DNA from: an uncultured Desulfobacteraceae bacterium
Lineage (GTDB): Bacteria > Desulfobacterota > Desulfobacteria > Desulfobacterales > UBA5852
DNA: 64,000 nucleotides
NCBI GenBank assembly: GCA_913060875.1
Contig: CAJXSL010000009.1
Coordinates: 1-64,000, forward strand
Reading direction: 5' to 3'
Below are positions 18,489 to 26,684 of this stretch, one piece after another (position 1 is the stretch's first letter; the number at the start of each line of letters is the position of its first letter). The position numbers and the translations under genes are program-made. The notes beneath the pieces were generated by a model. The model saw only the letters and a program-made list of their open reading frames with translations. It searched no databases and was not told the origin of the DNA.

Positions 18489-18517
18489 CCTTTCTTTTGA
18501 TAGGATGGCAATGCAGC

Positions 18518-18763
18518 ATGTCAAACTTCAGCGAAGATACTCTGTCAAATTGGATCAAACCACCAAGTGATTCTGAAGAAACGAAACTTTCAAATTCCGA
18601 GCGGATGGTAAAAAAAGCCCTAAGTGAGGATCCTGTTTTATCAAATAAAAGCATAGAAGTCTTTGGCCAAGGCTCCTATGCAAATGACACTAACGTAAGA
18701 TTAAATAGTGATATTGATATAAATGTGCGTTATAGGGGACATCAAGGGGACGCCCTTAATTAA
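18518..18763 (+). pseudogene. CD-NTase-like nucleotidyltransferase, N-terminal fragment
   Basis: The 81-residue product has the opening of the OAS/CD-NTase (SMODS) class of nucleotidyltransferases. It shows a helix with LSNWIKPPSDSEE, then GQGSYANDTNVRL and SDIDINVRY, which is the GS...DxD metal site. Complete enzymes have about 300 residues. This one breaks off after the DxD motif at RYRGHQGD and stops. Full-length members make cyclic oligonucleotides in CBASS defence. Here the gene is dead and no effector gene is nearby; a Fic gene follows 23 bp later. Confidence 0.65.
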
Positions 18764-18786
18764 TAAACTTCATAGTGGAATTAGTG

Positions 18787-19908
18787 ATGAATAAACCAGT
18801 AGAATACCATTATGGCAAATTCCCACCTGAAAATATTAATTGGGAAGGGCTTGTACCTTTTATCGGCCGAGCAAATGCCGCCTTGGCCCGCTATGATGGT
18901 ACTCTCTCTGCAATTCCAAATGCGAACGTATTGCTCTCACCTTTATCAACCCAGGAAGCGGTATTGTCTTCGAAAATTGAAGGCACTCAAGCTACCATGG
19001 GGGAAGTTTTAGAGTATGAAGCTGAGGAAGGGTTAAAGGACGCAAAACCTGAGCGAGCTGCGGATATTCAAGAGGTTCTGAATTATCGTCGCGCTATGTG
19101 GCAAGCTATCAATCTTTTAGAAACCCTGCCTCTTTGTCAAAGGCTGATTAAGGAAACCCACTGCAAACTAATGGAGGGCGTGAGAGGTTACAACAAATGC
19201 CCCGGTGAATATCGAAATATCCAAAACTGGATTGGGCCTCCCGGCTGTACCATGGAGGAAGCTCGTTTCGTCCCCATTTCAGCAGACCGACTGAATCAAG
19301 GTATGGATGTTTGGGAAAAATATATACATAAAGAAATCTTAGATCCTCTTGTACAATTAGCAGTTGTTCACGCGGAATTCGAAGCGCTCCATCCATTCCT
19401 TGATGGCAATGGCCGATTAGGGCGAATGTGCGTCCCCCTTTTTATGTTCAGAAGAGGGCTTATCCAAAGTCCTATGTTTTATATCAGTGCTTACTTCGAA
19501 GCACATCGAGATGAATATTATGATCGTTTGTTAGCAATTTCCCAAAATGACGACTGGAACGGTTGGTGCGCTTTTTTCTTGAAAGCCGTTGAAAAGCAAG
19601 CAAAAAACAACCAGAAGAAGGCCAAGGATATCCTGGACTTGTACGAGCAAAAAAAGAATCAGATACCAAAGCTAACAAAATCTCAATTTGGAATTCATGC
19701 ATTAGACTTTATCTTTAAATTTCCAATCTTTGTTGGCCCAAGTTTTACCAACACTCAAAGGATATCCCTACCAACCGCCAAAAGGATACTTAACCTGCTG
19801 AAATCAAGCGGAATAATTAAACAGGTAAGAGAACCCAGCGGACGTAGCCCAGCCCTATATACATTTACTGAACTTTTAAACATAGCAGAGGGAAGCGACG
19901 TCTTTTAG
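18787..19908 (+). CDS. Fic family protein (AMPylator-like) with C-terminal HTH
   Basis: Fic proteins transfer AMP or similar groups to target proteins. The 373-residue product has the inhibitory-helix motif SSKIEGTQ near residue 60 (S/T-x3-E-G). The complete catalytic loop HPFLDGNGRLGR is near residue 200. A C-terminal winged-helix-like region follows from about 300 (LPTAKRILNLLKSSGIIKQVRE). The inhibitory Glu inside the same chain suggests self-regulation, as in class II Fic proteins. The ATG at 18787 and a GTG 12 bp before it are both possible. AT-rich codon use differs from the flanking chromosome, consistent with transfer on the island. It is the only intact enzyme gene in the right half of the island. 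Confidence 0.92.
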   Translation: MNKPVEYHYGKFPPENINWEGLVPFIGRANAALARYDGTLSAIPNANVLLSPLSTQEAVLSSKIEGTQATMGEVLEYEAEEGLKDAKPERAADIQEVLNYRRAMWQAINLLETLPLCQRLIKETHCKLMEGVRGYNKCPGEYRNIQNWIGPPGCTMEEARFVPISADRLNQGMDVWEKYIHKEILDPLVQLAVVHAEFEALHPFLDGNGRLGRMCVPLFMFRRGLIQSPMFYISAYFEAHRDEYYDRLLAISQNDDWNGWCAFFLKAVEKQAKNNQKKAKDILDLYEQKKNQIPKLTKSQFGIHALDFIFKFPIFVGPSFTNTQRISLPTAKRILNLLKSSGIIKQVREPSGRSPALYTFTELLNIAEGSDVF

Positions 19909-20007
19909 ATAGCGATAGAAGCTGTTGTGGTGCTCTAACGAGTAGCAAACCACAACATATTGTATATATAATAATATAGGGATGTTAATAAGCCTTGTAG
20001 ACACATT

Positions 20008-20043
20008 ACATATGAGCCACAAAACCGTTAGTGGCTCATATGT
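20008..20043. repeat. Perfect 13-bp inverted repeat
   Basis: ACATATGAGCCAC and GTGGCTCATATGT flank a 10-base loop. A further copy of GAGCCACAAAA follows at about 20054. It may end the Fic transcript, although the following T-tract is weak, or be a protein-binding site. Confidence 0.6.
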
Positions 20044-20230
20044 TATAGTTTTTGAGCCACAAAATAGATTGATGCTAATAACTGAGCCAAGAATGAAAAG
20101 CATGTGCAACAGGAAGAAGCTGAATCGTATTACAGCCTATGGCTGAAGTAGCCACCTTGGCCCATGAGTTTGCGGTAATTCGAAACCTAAAAGGGTTAGC
20201 CATGTGGATAGCCCTGTGCAGTATTCAAAC

Positions 20231-20256
20231 CCTTCGTAAAATATTTTTTACGAAGG
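20231..20256. repeat. Perfect 11-bp inverted repeat
   Basis: CCTTCGTAAAA and TTTTACGAAGG flank a 4-base loop TATT. It lies 132 bp before attR. An island-end recombinase or regulator site is possible. Confidence 0.55.
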
Positions 20257-20387
20257 AAAGGCTCTAAGATAGGATTTCGTAATTAAACATCTATAAACGG
20301 GTCGTCGCGGCCTGGTAACACAAGCCTTTGCTACCAATGGTATCATCAATTTTTATAGTATATTTAGGTAGATCAACTACCCGCCCC

Positions 20388-20486
20388 CCCCTGACACGGT
20401 AGAGGTCGCTGGTTCAAATCCAATCGTGCCTACCATTAAAAACAAGGGGGTTATGGTTCACGCCATAGCCCCTTGCTTCGTTTTGG
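20388..20486 (+). repeat. attR: partial copy of tRNA-Val 3' part and terminator
   Basis: Near-identical to 14306-14402. It holds the anticodon stem, T-arm, acceptor 3' strand, CCA and the terminator hairpin, but no tRNA 5' half, so it is not a working tRNA. It defines the right edge of the island. Confidence 0.92.
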
Positions 20487-20761
20487 CGTCTACTTCTTCC
20501 AAGCCCATATTCTTACAATCCCACCACCCTATTCTGTAAGTAAATACTTAAAATTGAGAAATCTTTTTCGTATTTTTCAGAATAACTAAGGCATAAACAG
20601 CTGTCCCGCTCGGCTGAATCATACATATCATATTGTAAAAATTGACTATTTAATTTTCTAAAAGGAGCTGGCACAACTTTTGGATTAGGGGTGGACTGTT
20701 TCGGCATAAGCACTTCGAACGATCACGTATTTCTTTCATGCCATTAAAGGAGATTCAACGT

Positions 20762-21520
20762 ATGCGAAAACTCATGGTCGGCACCGTATTCTTATTCCTA
20801 ATCTTATGCATCTGCTCTACCGCTAACGCAACCAACATCACGGTTTCCCATTGGACAAGCGAAGCCGATGCAATTGCCGCTATGAATTCATGGCTGGGGG
20901 GGTCCACCTATACCATGCTTGAAGATTTTGAAAGCCAGGCGGCGTTTTTGCCGGGTAGTGGCGGTGTTAGTAGCTATGCCTTCGGGCCTGCCACGTTTGA
21001 GGCTGTCGATGGTGCCGGGCAGGGTGCCATGAGTTTTGACAAATCCGCTCCGAAAATCGGTGTAATGGAGCGTGATAGTGTCGGCGCCGACAATTATGGA
21101 AGGACTCTGAACTGGGCGGAAGAGAACTCCTTCTTTGGCAATCAATACCTCGATTCCGGCGATGTAATGGACGTCATCCTGAATCATAACCTCATAAGCC
21201 TTAAACTGGACACGCTGTTCTTTTTCATGTTCGATGTGGCCGATTGCAATGGCACCATGAGTGTTTTCGAGGACGATGGGTCCGCATCCCTCTTCAACAT
21301 TGCCGACAGACCGAACGGGACCATTACTTTCGTGGGTTTGCAGGCCGATATGGGAACCTACCTTGACAAAATCAGCTGGTCTATGGACAAGGCCACGGAC
21401 GGTTATGGACTTGATAATTTCGGCACAGTGGCCCCTGTGCCCGAACCGTCCACCATGGTCCTCATGGGAATAGGCCTGATGGGCCTGGCGGGTCTGGGAC
21501 GAAAAAAATTTCGCCAATAG
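20762..21520 (+). CDS. PEP-CTERM sorting-domain protein of unknown function
   Basis: AAAGGAG supports the ATG at 20762; an ATG 24 bp upstream is less likely. The 252-residue product has a Sec signal (first 23 residues, ending ANA). Its body is probably a beta-sandwich with few charged clusters. It ends with a PEP-CTERM signal: VPEPST, a hydrophobic helix and GRKKF. Many such proteins are extracellular-matrix components whose anchor is cut by exosortase. It sits just outside attR, and the PEP-CTERM tail resembles that of the GDSL protein inside the island. A terminator follows. Confidence 0.85.
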   Translation: MRKLMVGTVFLFLILCICSTANATNITVSHWTSEADAIAAMNSWLGGSTYTMLEDFESQAAFLPGSGGVSSYAFGPATFEAVDGAGQGAMSFDKSAPKIGVMERDSVGADNYGRTLNWAEENSFFGNQYLDSGDVMDVILNHNLISLKLDTLFFFMFDVADCNGTMSVFEDDGSASLFNIADRPNGTITFVGLQADMGTYLDKISWSMDKATDGYGLDNFGTVAPVPEPSTMVLMGIGLMGLAGLGRKKFRQ

Positions 21521-21540
21521 CCGGTCGCGTCTGATCACAC

Positions 21541-21576
21541 AAAGCCCGTTGCCCGCCGGCAGCGGGCTTTTTTATG
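21541..21576 (+). terminator. Terminator after PEP-CTERM gene
   Basis: A stem of about 13 bp (AAAGCCCGTTGCC / GGCAGCGGGCTTT, one G-T pair) with loop CGCC is followed by TTTTTA. Confidence 0.85.
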
Positions 21577-21707
21577 GTGACAACATGAGCCGAGCATATC
21601 CCCGAGCCTGGCACAAAATCACAAAGCCGGGGCCGCGGGCGCTTTTCATGAAACCAATCCGGATTTGCGTTTCCGGAAAAAACGCATTAAAAAAAACCGG
21701 CACGTCA

Positions 21708-21925
21708 GAAGCCATCTCAAAATTAGGGTTTTCGTTCGAGATACGGCGTGACCGAGAATTCCCGTAAAGCGGGACTTCCCATCTGTTCGATTCTTCAGCG
21801 GTGGGTGCAGCCCGCATAGGCGCCCCGAAGGAAGTACCCTTGGGGTACATACTCAAGTATGTCGAGGACTTGAGACGAGAGAACAACGCCGATATCGGGC
21901 GAAAAAACTTTTTTGAGATAGCTTC
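21708..21925. repeat. MITE-like palindromic element, copy 1
   Basis: About 218 bp with imperfect inverted ends of about 40 bp. The left end begins GAAGCCATCTCAAAA and the right end closes TTTTGAGATAGCTTC. The inside holds TATGTCGAGGACTTGAG and CGAGAGAACAACGCCG, which resemble the core of the element at 45104. No open frame is present. It lies directly before the methyltransferase gene. Confidence 0.6.
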
Positions 21926-21949
21926 TAATCTTACAAGGCAAGGCAACCC

Positions 21950-22729
21950 ATGGACTGGCATTCGATCCACCAACATGTCGAGGGTATTCCCTATATTTTG
22001 CCGGAACTGGCCCGGGACATCTACGATTTCATCCTGAAATACAAGCCCCGGCAATGTCTCGAACTGGGCTTCGGGCACGGGGCCTCGAGCTGCTATATTG
22101 CCGCGGCGCTGGAGGAGGTGGGCCACGGCCATCTGACCACCGTGGACCTGCTGCCAGCCAAAGAATGGCAGGACCCGGCCATTGAAGACCTTCTCGACCG
22201 CACCGGTCTGCAGCCCTGGGTCACCGTCGTCCGGGAACCCACCAGCTACAACTGGTTTCTGAAACGCCAAATTGCCGCACAGACCCGCGACAATAGCTGC
22301 CGGCCCGTCTACGACTTCTGCTTCCTGGACGGCGCCAAGAACTGGACCATCGACAGCACGGCGTTTTTTTTGATGGACAAGCTGCTCAAACCGGAGGGCT
22401 GGATATTATTCGACGATCTTCAGTGGACCTACGCCAGCAAGCTCAAGGAAGGGAAGAAAAAAACCGACGGGATTTCCATGCATGCCATGGGGCCGGATGA
22501 GCTGGAACAGCCCCATATCGAACTTATCTTCCAGCTCCTGGTCATGCCGCACCCGGACTATGCCAATTTTCACATCAAGGACAACTGGTGGGCCTGGGCC
22601 CAGAAAACCCGCCAGGGCGCCAAAGAGCTGACCATCACCCTGAGCCCGTCCTATAAAGCCCGCCTGGCCGCCTGGGAGACGCGCACCGGACAACGCCACC
22701 GCGCGCCCTTTGAAGCATTTCCGGATTAA
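21950..22729 (+). CDS. Class I SAM-dependent methyltransferase
   Basis: The 259-residue product has a Rossmann-type motif I (LELGFGHGAS near residue 38), an acidic residue after the second strand (TVDLLP), and a motif IV-like DFCFLDGAKNW near 122. The class matches the Methyltransf_24 type, which often modifies sugars or small molecules, but the substrate cannot be told. It has no signal peptide. It is transcribed alone, converging with the minus-strand oxidoreductase operon, and a MITE-like element separates it from the gene on each side. Confidence 0.82.
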   Translation: MDWHSIHQHVEGIPYILPELARDIYDFILKYKPRQCLELGFGHGASSCYIAAALEEVGHGHLTTVDLLPAKEWQDPAIEDLLDRTGLQPWVTVVREPTSYNWFLKRQIAAQTRDNSCRPVYDFCFLDGAKNWTIDSTAFFLMDKLLKPEGWILFDDLQWTYASKLKEGKKKTDGISMHAMGPDELEQPHIELIFQLLVMPHPDYANFHIKDNWWAWAQKTRQGAKELTITLSPSYKARLAAWETRTGQRHRAPFEAFPD

Positions 22730-22771
22730 ACCAACCGGAAATCTTTTACGACTCCCTGCAAACCTTCTATT

Positions 22772-22919
22772 TAGTGTCCGTCCATAAATGGTAGATTTTG
22801 GTTCCTGGCAAGGCCCGAGCGCGTTTTCTCAACCGGAGGAATAGTCCACTATTGCGAGGATTGAAAACGAGCGCGAACGCCGCCAGGGGCCGAAAGATGC
22901 CATTTAGGGATGGGCACTA
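22772..22919. repeat. MITE-like palindromic element, copy 2
   Basis: About 148 bp. The ends are inverted (TAGTGTCCGTCCATAAATGG and CCATTTAGGGATGGGCACTA). The inside has TTTTGGTTCCTGGCAAGGCC and GAACGCCGCCAGGGG, shared with the element at 45104-45246. Its right end overlaps the stop codon of the minus-strand gene at 22917. Confidence 0.65.
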
Positions 22920-23669
22920 TTTATGCCTTCCGGCGGTACGCACCCGATCGGAAAAAAGCTTGATGCAGGTGGGGCAGTAGCGGTGATGCTCCTTGAGATC
23001 CGGGTGGGGCGTGACCCGGTCGTGAATGTGCGCCAAAAACTTCGGGGTGGCAAACAGGGCCCCGCAGCCTTCGCAGCGCTCCAGGGGGTGGCGGCCGATC
23101 ACCTCGTCGCGGATGGAAATGGTGCGCACATTGTCCTTGTCCTCCATCCGGATGGCATCGGTGGGGCAGATATTGACACAGGTGCCGCAGCCGATGCAGC
23201 GGCCTTCGATGGGATCCACGAAGTGGCCGCCGTCGCGCTTGTGCATGACCAGGGCCCCCGGTCCCACAATTTCATCGCAAACCCGGACGCAGAGCCGGCA
23301 GCGGATACAACCGTCCGGGCGGGGGCCCAGATCGACATTCCAGCGGGCGGCCAATTCGCGCACCGCCTCCGACTGGGGGGCCAGGGTCAGCAGCCGTTTG
23401 AACGCCTGGCGGCGGGCTTTCTCGACAAGTTCTCCGGAGGTGCGCACCTCCAGGCCGTCCCGGACCCGCAGAACACAGGACAGCATGGTGGTCATGCGAC
23501 CGCTTTTCCCCTCCACCTCCACGGCGCACAGGCGGCAGGCCCCCGAGGGTTTGAGGGCCGGGTGAAAGCAAAGGGCCGGCAGGTCGATGGCGTTGGCCCG
23601 GGCCACTTCCAATACGGTCTGGCCCTCTTCGGCGTCATACGGCTGGCCGTCGATGGTAATGTTGATCAC
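22917..23669 (-). CDS. NuoG/HoxU-like 2Fe-2S and 4Fe-4S electron-transfer subunit
   Basis: The 250-residue protein starts with a plant-type 2Fe-2S domain (Cys in LPALCFHP, CRLC, and a later SCV, residues about 34-64). A NuoG-type linker with CIRCRLCVRVC follows near 121. A second 4Fe-4S motif CIGCGTCVNICPTDA is near 157. The C-terminus has a four-Cys module (CEGCG...CPTC) whose layout resembles the end of the FAD protein in the same operon. It should pass electrons within a soluble complex, like the small subunit of NAD-linked hydrogenases or formate dehydrogenases. It is the last gene of the operon, and its stop lies in a MITE-like repeat. Confidence 0.88.
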   Translation of the reverse strand: MINITIDGQPYDAEEGQTVLEVARANAIDLPALCFHPALKPSGACRLCAVEVEGKSGRMTTMLSCVLRVRDGLEVRTSGELVEKARRQAFKRLLTLAPQSEAVRELAARWNVDLGPRPDGCIRCRLCVRVCDEIVGPGALVMHKRDGGHFVDPIEGRCIGCGTCVNICPTDAIRMEDKDNVRTISIRDEVIGRHPLERCEGCGALFATPKFLAHIHDRVTPHPDLKEHHRYCPTCIKLFSDRVRTAGRHK

Positions 23670-23711
23670 AGCAATCGCTCCTTCAGGCGCCAGGGCGCAT
23701 GGTGTGGACGA

Positions 23712-23921
23712 TCAGTCCAGCGGGCGCAGACAATCCTGGGGCAGGCGATGGGTTCCCTTGCCTTCCAGGCTGATTTCCACCAGGGCATCCGGGTCGTTGA
23801 TGGCCGTGTCCGGGTCGGTCACGATGCCATGCAGGCCGACGAATTCATCCATGTACGGTTCCCAGCTCTCGTCTTCGGATTTGCGGTAAAGCTCCACTTT
23901 CTGGCCTCTACGGAAAACCAT
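23712..23921 (-). CDS. Small SH3-like protein (69 aa), oxidoreductase operon
   Basis: AAAGGAGA precedes the ATG at 23921; the frame is open further upstream but overlaps the preceding gene there. The product begins MVFRRGQKVELYR. Its strand-rich pattern, with G-x-V turns and a RLPQDCLRPL ending, looks like a small beta-barrel (SH3/KOW-like). There are no metal-cluster cysteines. It sits between the FAD and 2Fe-2S genes, so an assembly or structural role in the complex is the likely guess. Confidence 0.65.
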   Translation of the reverse strand: MVFRRGQKVELYRKSEDESWEPYMDEFVGLHGIVTDPDTAINDPDALVEISLEGKGTHRLPQDCLRPLD

Positions 23922-23950
23922 CGAACCGTCTCCTTTCTGCGGCCGAATCC

Positions 23951-26101
23951 CTATTGCTCCGGTTGCATGGTCCGGGCAGCCGCGGTACGGCCGCAGGCAT
24001 CGCAAACCGGACGGTTATCCACCAGGGGCCCGATGCCCCGGGTACGCTTGCGTACATATTCGAGATAGCGGAAAGGCTCCATCTGTTTTCCGCACAGGGC
24101 ACATTCGGTCAGGGCTTCGTGATTGAGCACCGTGCCGCACAGGGACAGCACGCGCTCGCCGTCGCAGTCCTCGATCCGCATGGCCCCGGTGGGGCAGTTG
24201 GCCGCACAGGCGCCGCACAGGATGCAGCGTTCGGCCGTCATCCGGAAATCCGTTTCCACGGGATGATCGAAATCAAAATACCCCATCTCGAGGGCGTTGA
24301 CGCCCATCTTGTCACGACAGATCTCGACGCATTTGCCGCAGCGCAGGCAGATGTCGCAGCGCAGGCAGCGTCCGGCCTCATCCCGGACATCCGTCTCGGC
24401 ATAGCCCAGTTCCACCTGCTGGAAGGTGGTCCGGCGCCGGTCGATATTGAGCAGCGGCATCTCCGGCCGCCGGGCCGTCATTTTCTGGTTGGCGGTCAAG
24501 CGCTTGCAATCGATGCGGCCGCGCCGCACCGGTACGGGCGGCAATTTGGGCTGCGGGATGCCGTGGAAATAGCGATCGATGCCTTCGGCGGCACGCTTGC
24601 CGGCGCCGATGGCCTCGATCACCGTGGCCGGTCCGGTGACCGCATCGCCCACGGCAAAAACGCCCGGAAGCGAGGTTTCCATGCTGACCATATTGGTATG
24701 AATGGTGCTGCGCCGCGTCCAGTCGAGGCCGGGCAGGTCCTTGACCCCCGCGGTATCCACCTGCTGGCCGATGGCGGGAATCAGGGCATCCGCCTCCATG
24801 ACGAATTCGCTGCCCTTGACCGGCACCGGACGCATCCGGTCGCTGCCCTCCTGGGCCACCAACTCAGCCCGCAAACAGCGCAGCCCCTCGAAATGCCCAT
24901 CCTGTCCGACGATGGCTTCCGGAATGGTGAGAAAGCGCATTTCCACACCCTCTTCCTCGGCCTGCTCCACTTCTTCCTCGTCGGCCGGCATTTCGTGCCG
25001 GGTGCGCCGATAGGCCAGAACCACGGATTCCGCACCCAGCCGCAGGCTGGTGCGGGCGGCATCGATAGCCACGTTGCCGCCGCCGATCACGACCACCTTT
25101 TTGCCGGGGACGGCCCGATTGCCCAAAGCCACTTCCCGCAGGAAACCCACGGCATCCAGGACCTGCGGGAAATCATTCTCGCCGGGGATGCCAAGCGTGT
25201 AGGCTTTATGGGCGCCAATGGCCAGCAGAAAAGCATCAAAGCCCTCCTGGCGCAGGTCGTCCAGGGTCACGTCGCTTCCCAGCCGGGTATTGAAGGCGAA
25301 TTCCACCCCCAAATCCTGCAGCATGGCCACTTCCCGGTCGATCACCTCACGGGGCAAACGATAGCGGGGAATGCCCAGCAGGATCATGCCGCCGGCATTG
25401 GGCTGGGCCTCGATTACGCGCACGCGATAGCCTTTGAGGGCCAGGTAGTAGGCCGCACTCATTCCGCCGGGGCCGGCCCCTATGATGCAGACCGACTGCT
25501 CTTTGTCCGGGGCTTTGGGCGGATTTTTGTACTGCCCCCAGGAAAGCGCCCGCTCGGCGGCAAAGGCTTTCAGGAACTTGATCGAAACCGGCGTGTCGAT
25601 GCGGCCCCGGACACACATGAACTCGCAGGGCCGCGTGCAGACCAGGCCGCACACCCAGGGGAAGGGGTTGTCCTGGCGAATTACTTCGATAGCCTCGGCA
25701 TCCCGGCCTTCACCGATCAGGGAGACATAGGTCGGCACGTCAATTCCGGCCGGACAGGTCATCTGGCAGGGCGCCGGCGCCAGGCGCACGCATTCCCCGG
25801 TGGCGCAATTATGGGTGTCGATATGGCTCTGGAAGATTTCCGCCGCCTCTTCCAGACAGTTCAGGATATGGCCGCCGGTCTTCTCACCGGCATCGGCGGC
25901 ATCCTCGCGACGCATTTCTTCCGCCAATTGCCGGATGGCCGGCACATGCTCCCGGCCGGCCCGCCCCCAGGCCACATCGTTGAGCAGGGCCAGGATTTCC
26001 TCACTGCGCCGGTAGTTTTTGGCATCGTGCAGTTGACCGGACGCCAGCGTTTGCTCCAGTTTCTGGATCAACTCTGCTACCGGACAGGTCTTTTCGGTCA
26101 T
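23951..26101 (-). CDS. FAD/NAD(P)-dependent oxidoreductase with ferredoxin domains (GltD-like)
   Basis: The 716-residue protein probably joins a pyridine nucleotide to the FeS chain. In order: a helical N-terminus; a Cys-rich domain like the N-terminus of GltD (CQMTCPAGIDVPTY near 111, CTRPCEFMC); an FAD Rossmann motif GAGPGGMSAAYY near 210; and an NAD(P) motif VIGGGNVAIDAAR near 343. A second FAD contact is GVFAVGDAVTGP near 490. Then come two 4Fe-4S motifs (CLRCDICLRCGKCVEICRD, CILCGACAANC) and a last four-Cys module (CALCG...CDACG). It starts 31 bp after the ferredoxin-subunit gene. Members of this class act as NADPH-linked partners of hydrogenases and dehydrogenases; the direction here is unknown. 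Confidence 0.9.
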   Translation of the reverse strand: MTEKTCPVAELIQKLEQTLASGQLHDAKNYRRSEEILALLNDVAWGRAGREHVPAIRQLAEEMRREDAADAGEKTGGHILNCLEEAAEIFQSHIDTHNCATGECVRLAPAPCQMTCPAGIDVPTYVSLIGEGRDAEAIEVIRQDNPFPWVCGLVCTRPCEFMCVRGRIDTPVSIKFLKAFAAERALSWGQYKNPPKAPDKEQSVCIIGAGPGGMSAAYYLALKGYRVRVIEAQPNAGGMILLGIPRYRLPREVIDREVAMLQDLGVEFAFNTRLGSDVTLDDLRQEGFDAFLLAIGAHKAYTLGIPGENDFPQVLDAVGFLREVALGNRAVPGKKVVVIGGGNVAIDAARTSLRLGAESVVLAYRRTRHEMPADEEEVEQAEEEGVEMRFLTIPEAIVGQDGHFEGLRCLRAELVAQEGSDRMRPVPVKGSEFVMEADALIPAIGQQVDTAGVKDLPGLDWTRRSTIHTNMVSMETSLPGVFAVGDAVTGPATVIEAIGAGKRAAEGIDRYFHGIPQPKLPPVPVRRGRIDCKRLTANQKMTARRPEMPLLNIDRRRTTFQQVELGYAETDVRDEAGRCLRCDICLRCGKCVEICRDKMGVNALEMGYFDFDHPVETDFRMTAERCILCGACAANCPTGAMRIEDCDGERVLSLCGTVLNHEALTECALCGKQMEPFRYLEYVRKRTRGIGPLVDNRPVCDACGRTAAARTMQPEQ

Positions 26102-26132
26102 GGCAACCTCTTTATCCTATCCCGGACAGGGG

Positions 26133-26651
26133 TCAAGTGGTGCTGATATCCAGGGCGGCCACGGCTTCGGCATGCCGTTTTTTGCGCACATTGACGATCT
26201 CATCCACGTTCGACCCGAATTCCAGGCAGTGGGTCGTGCACACCGTCACACAGGCGGGCTTGAGCCCCTGATCGACCCGCTCCATGCAGTAATCGCACTT
26301 CACGGCCTTGCCGGTTTCCGGATTCCACTGGGGCGCCCCCCAGGGGCAGGCCGTAATGCAGGCCTTGCAGCCGACACACAGGCTGTGGTCGATAAAGACG
26401 ATACCGTCCTTGGCCCGCTTCTGCATGGCGCCGGTGGGGCAGGCGGCCACGCACCAGGGATCTTCGCAGTGAAAGCAGGGCATGAAAACATAGGTGGCCC
26501 GGGGCAATCCGCCGACCATTTTGGGACCCACCGGGATGATCTGGCTGATTTTGGGTCCCAGGGGCAGATCCTTGTTGCTCTTGCATTGAATCGTGCAGGT
26601 ATTGCACCCAATGCATTTCTTGGTATCCTGAAAGAGGTAGTATTTGCTCAT
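26133..26651 (-). CDS. Four-cluster ferredoxin subunit (DmsB/HycB family)
   Basis: The 172-residue protein has four Cys groups: CIGCNTCTIQC (near 13), CFHCEDPWCVAACP, CVGCKACITACPWG, and CDYCMERVDQGLKPACVTVC. This is the pattern of the electron-transfer subunits of DMSO-reductase-type enzymes. No Tat signal and no membrane tail are present, so it should stay in the cytoplasm. It lies 33 bp after the catalytic-subunit gene. Confidence 0.93.
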   Translation of the reverse strand: MSKYYLFQDTKKCIGCNTCTIQCKSNKDLPLGPKISQIIPVGPKMVGGLPRATYVFMPCFHCEDPWCVAACPTGAMQKRAKDGIVFIDHSLCVGCKACITACPWGAPQWNPETGKAVKCDYCMERVDQGLKPACVTVCTTHCLEFGSNVDEIVNVRKKRHAEAVAALDISTT

Positions 26652-26684
26652 GAATTTCCTCCGATCATGTTCATCCGCGGTAGC

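Larger units (their letters stand above)
19909..20387. other. Island right-end intergenic region
   Basis: About 480 bp with no gene. It contains two strong palindromes, listed separately, and a short AT repeat near 19965. The right attachment repeat follows. Confidence 0.35.

Noticed and set aside
20388-20462. Second tRNA-Val
   Set aside because: The 5' half (acceptor strand and D-arm) is absent, so it is an attachment-site copy, not a gene.
20513-20713. 66-codon minus-strand frame next to attR
   Set aside because: No ribosome site, no motif, and AT-rich noise is enough to explain it.
21572-22270. 232-codon minus-strand frame
   Set aside because: It runs through a terminator, a MITE-like repeat and the antisense of a methyltransferase gene.
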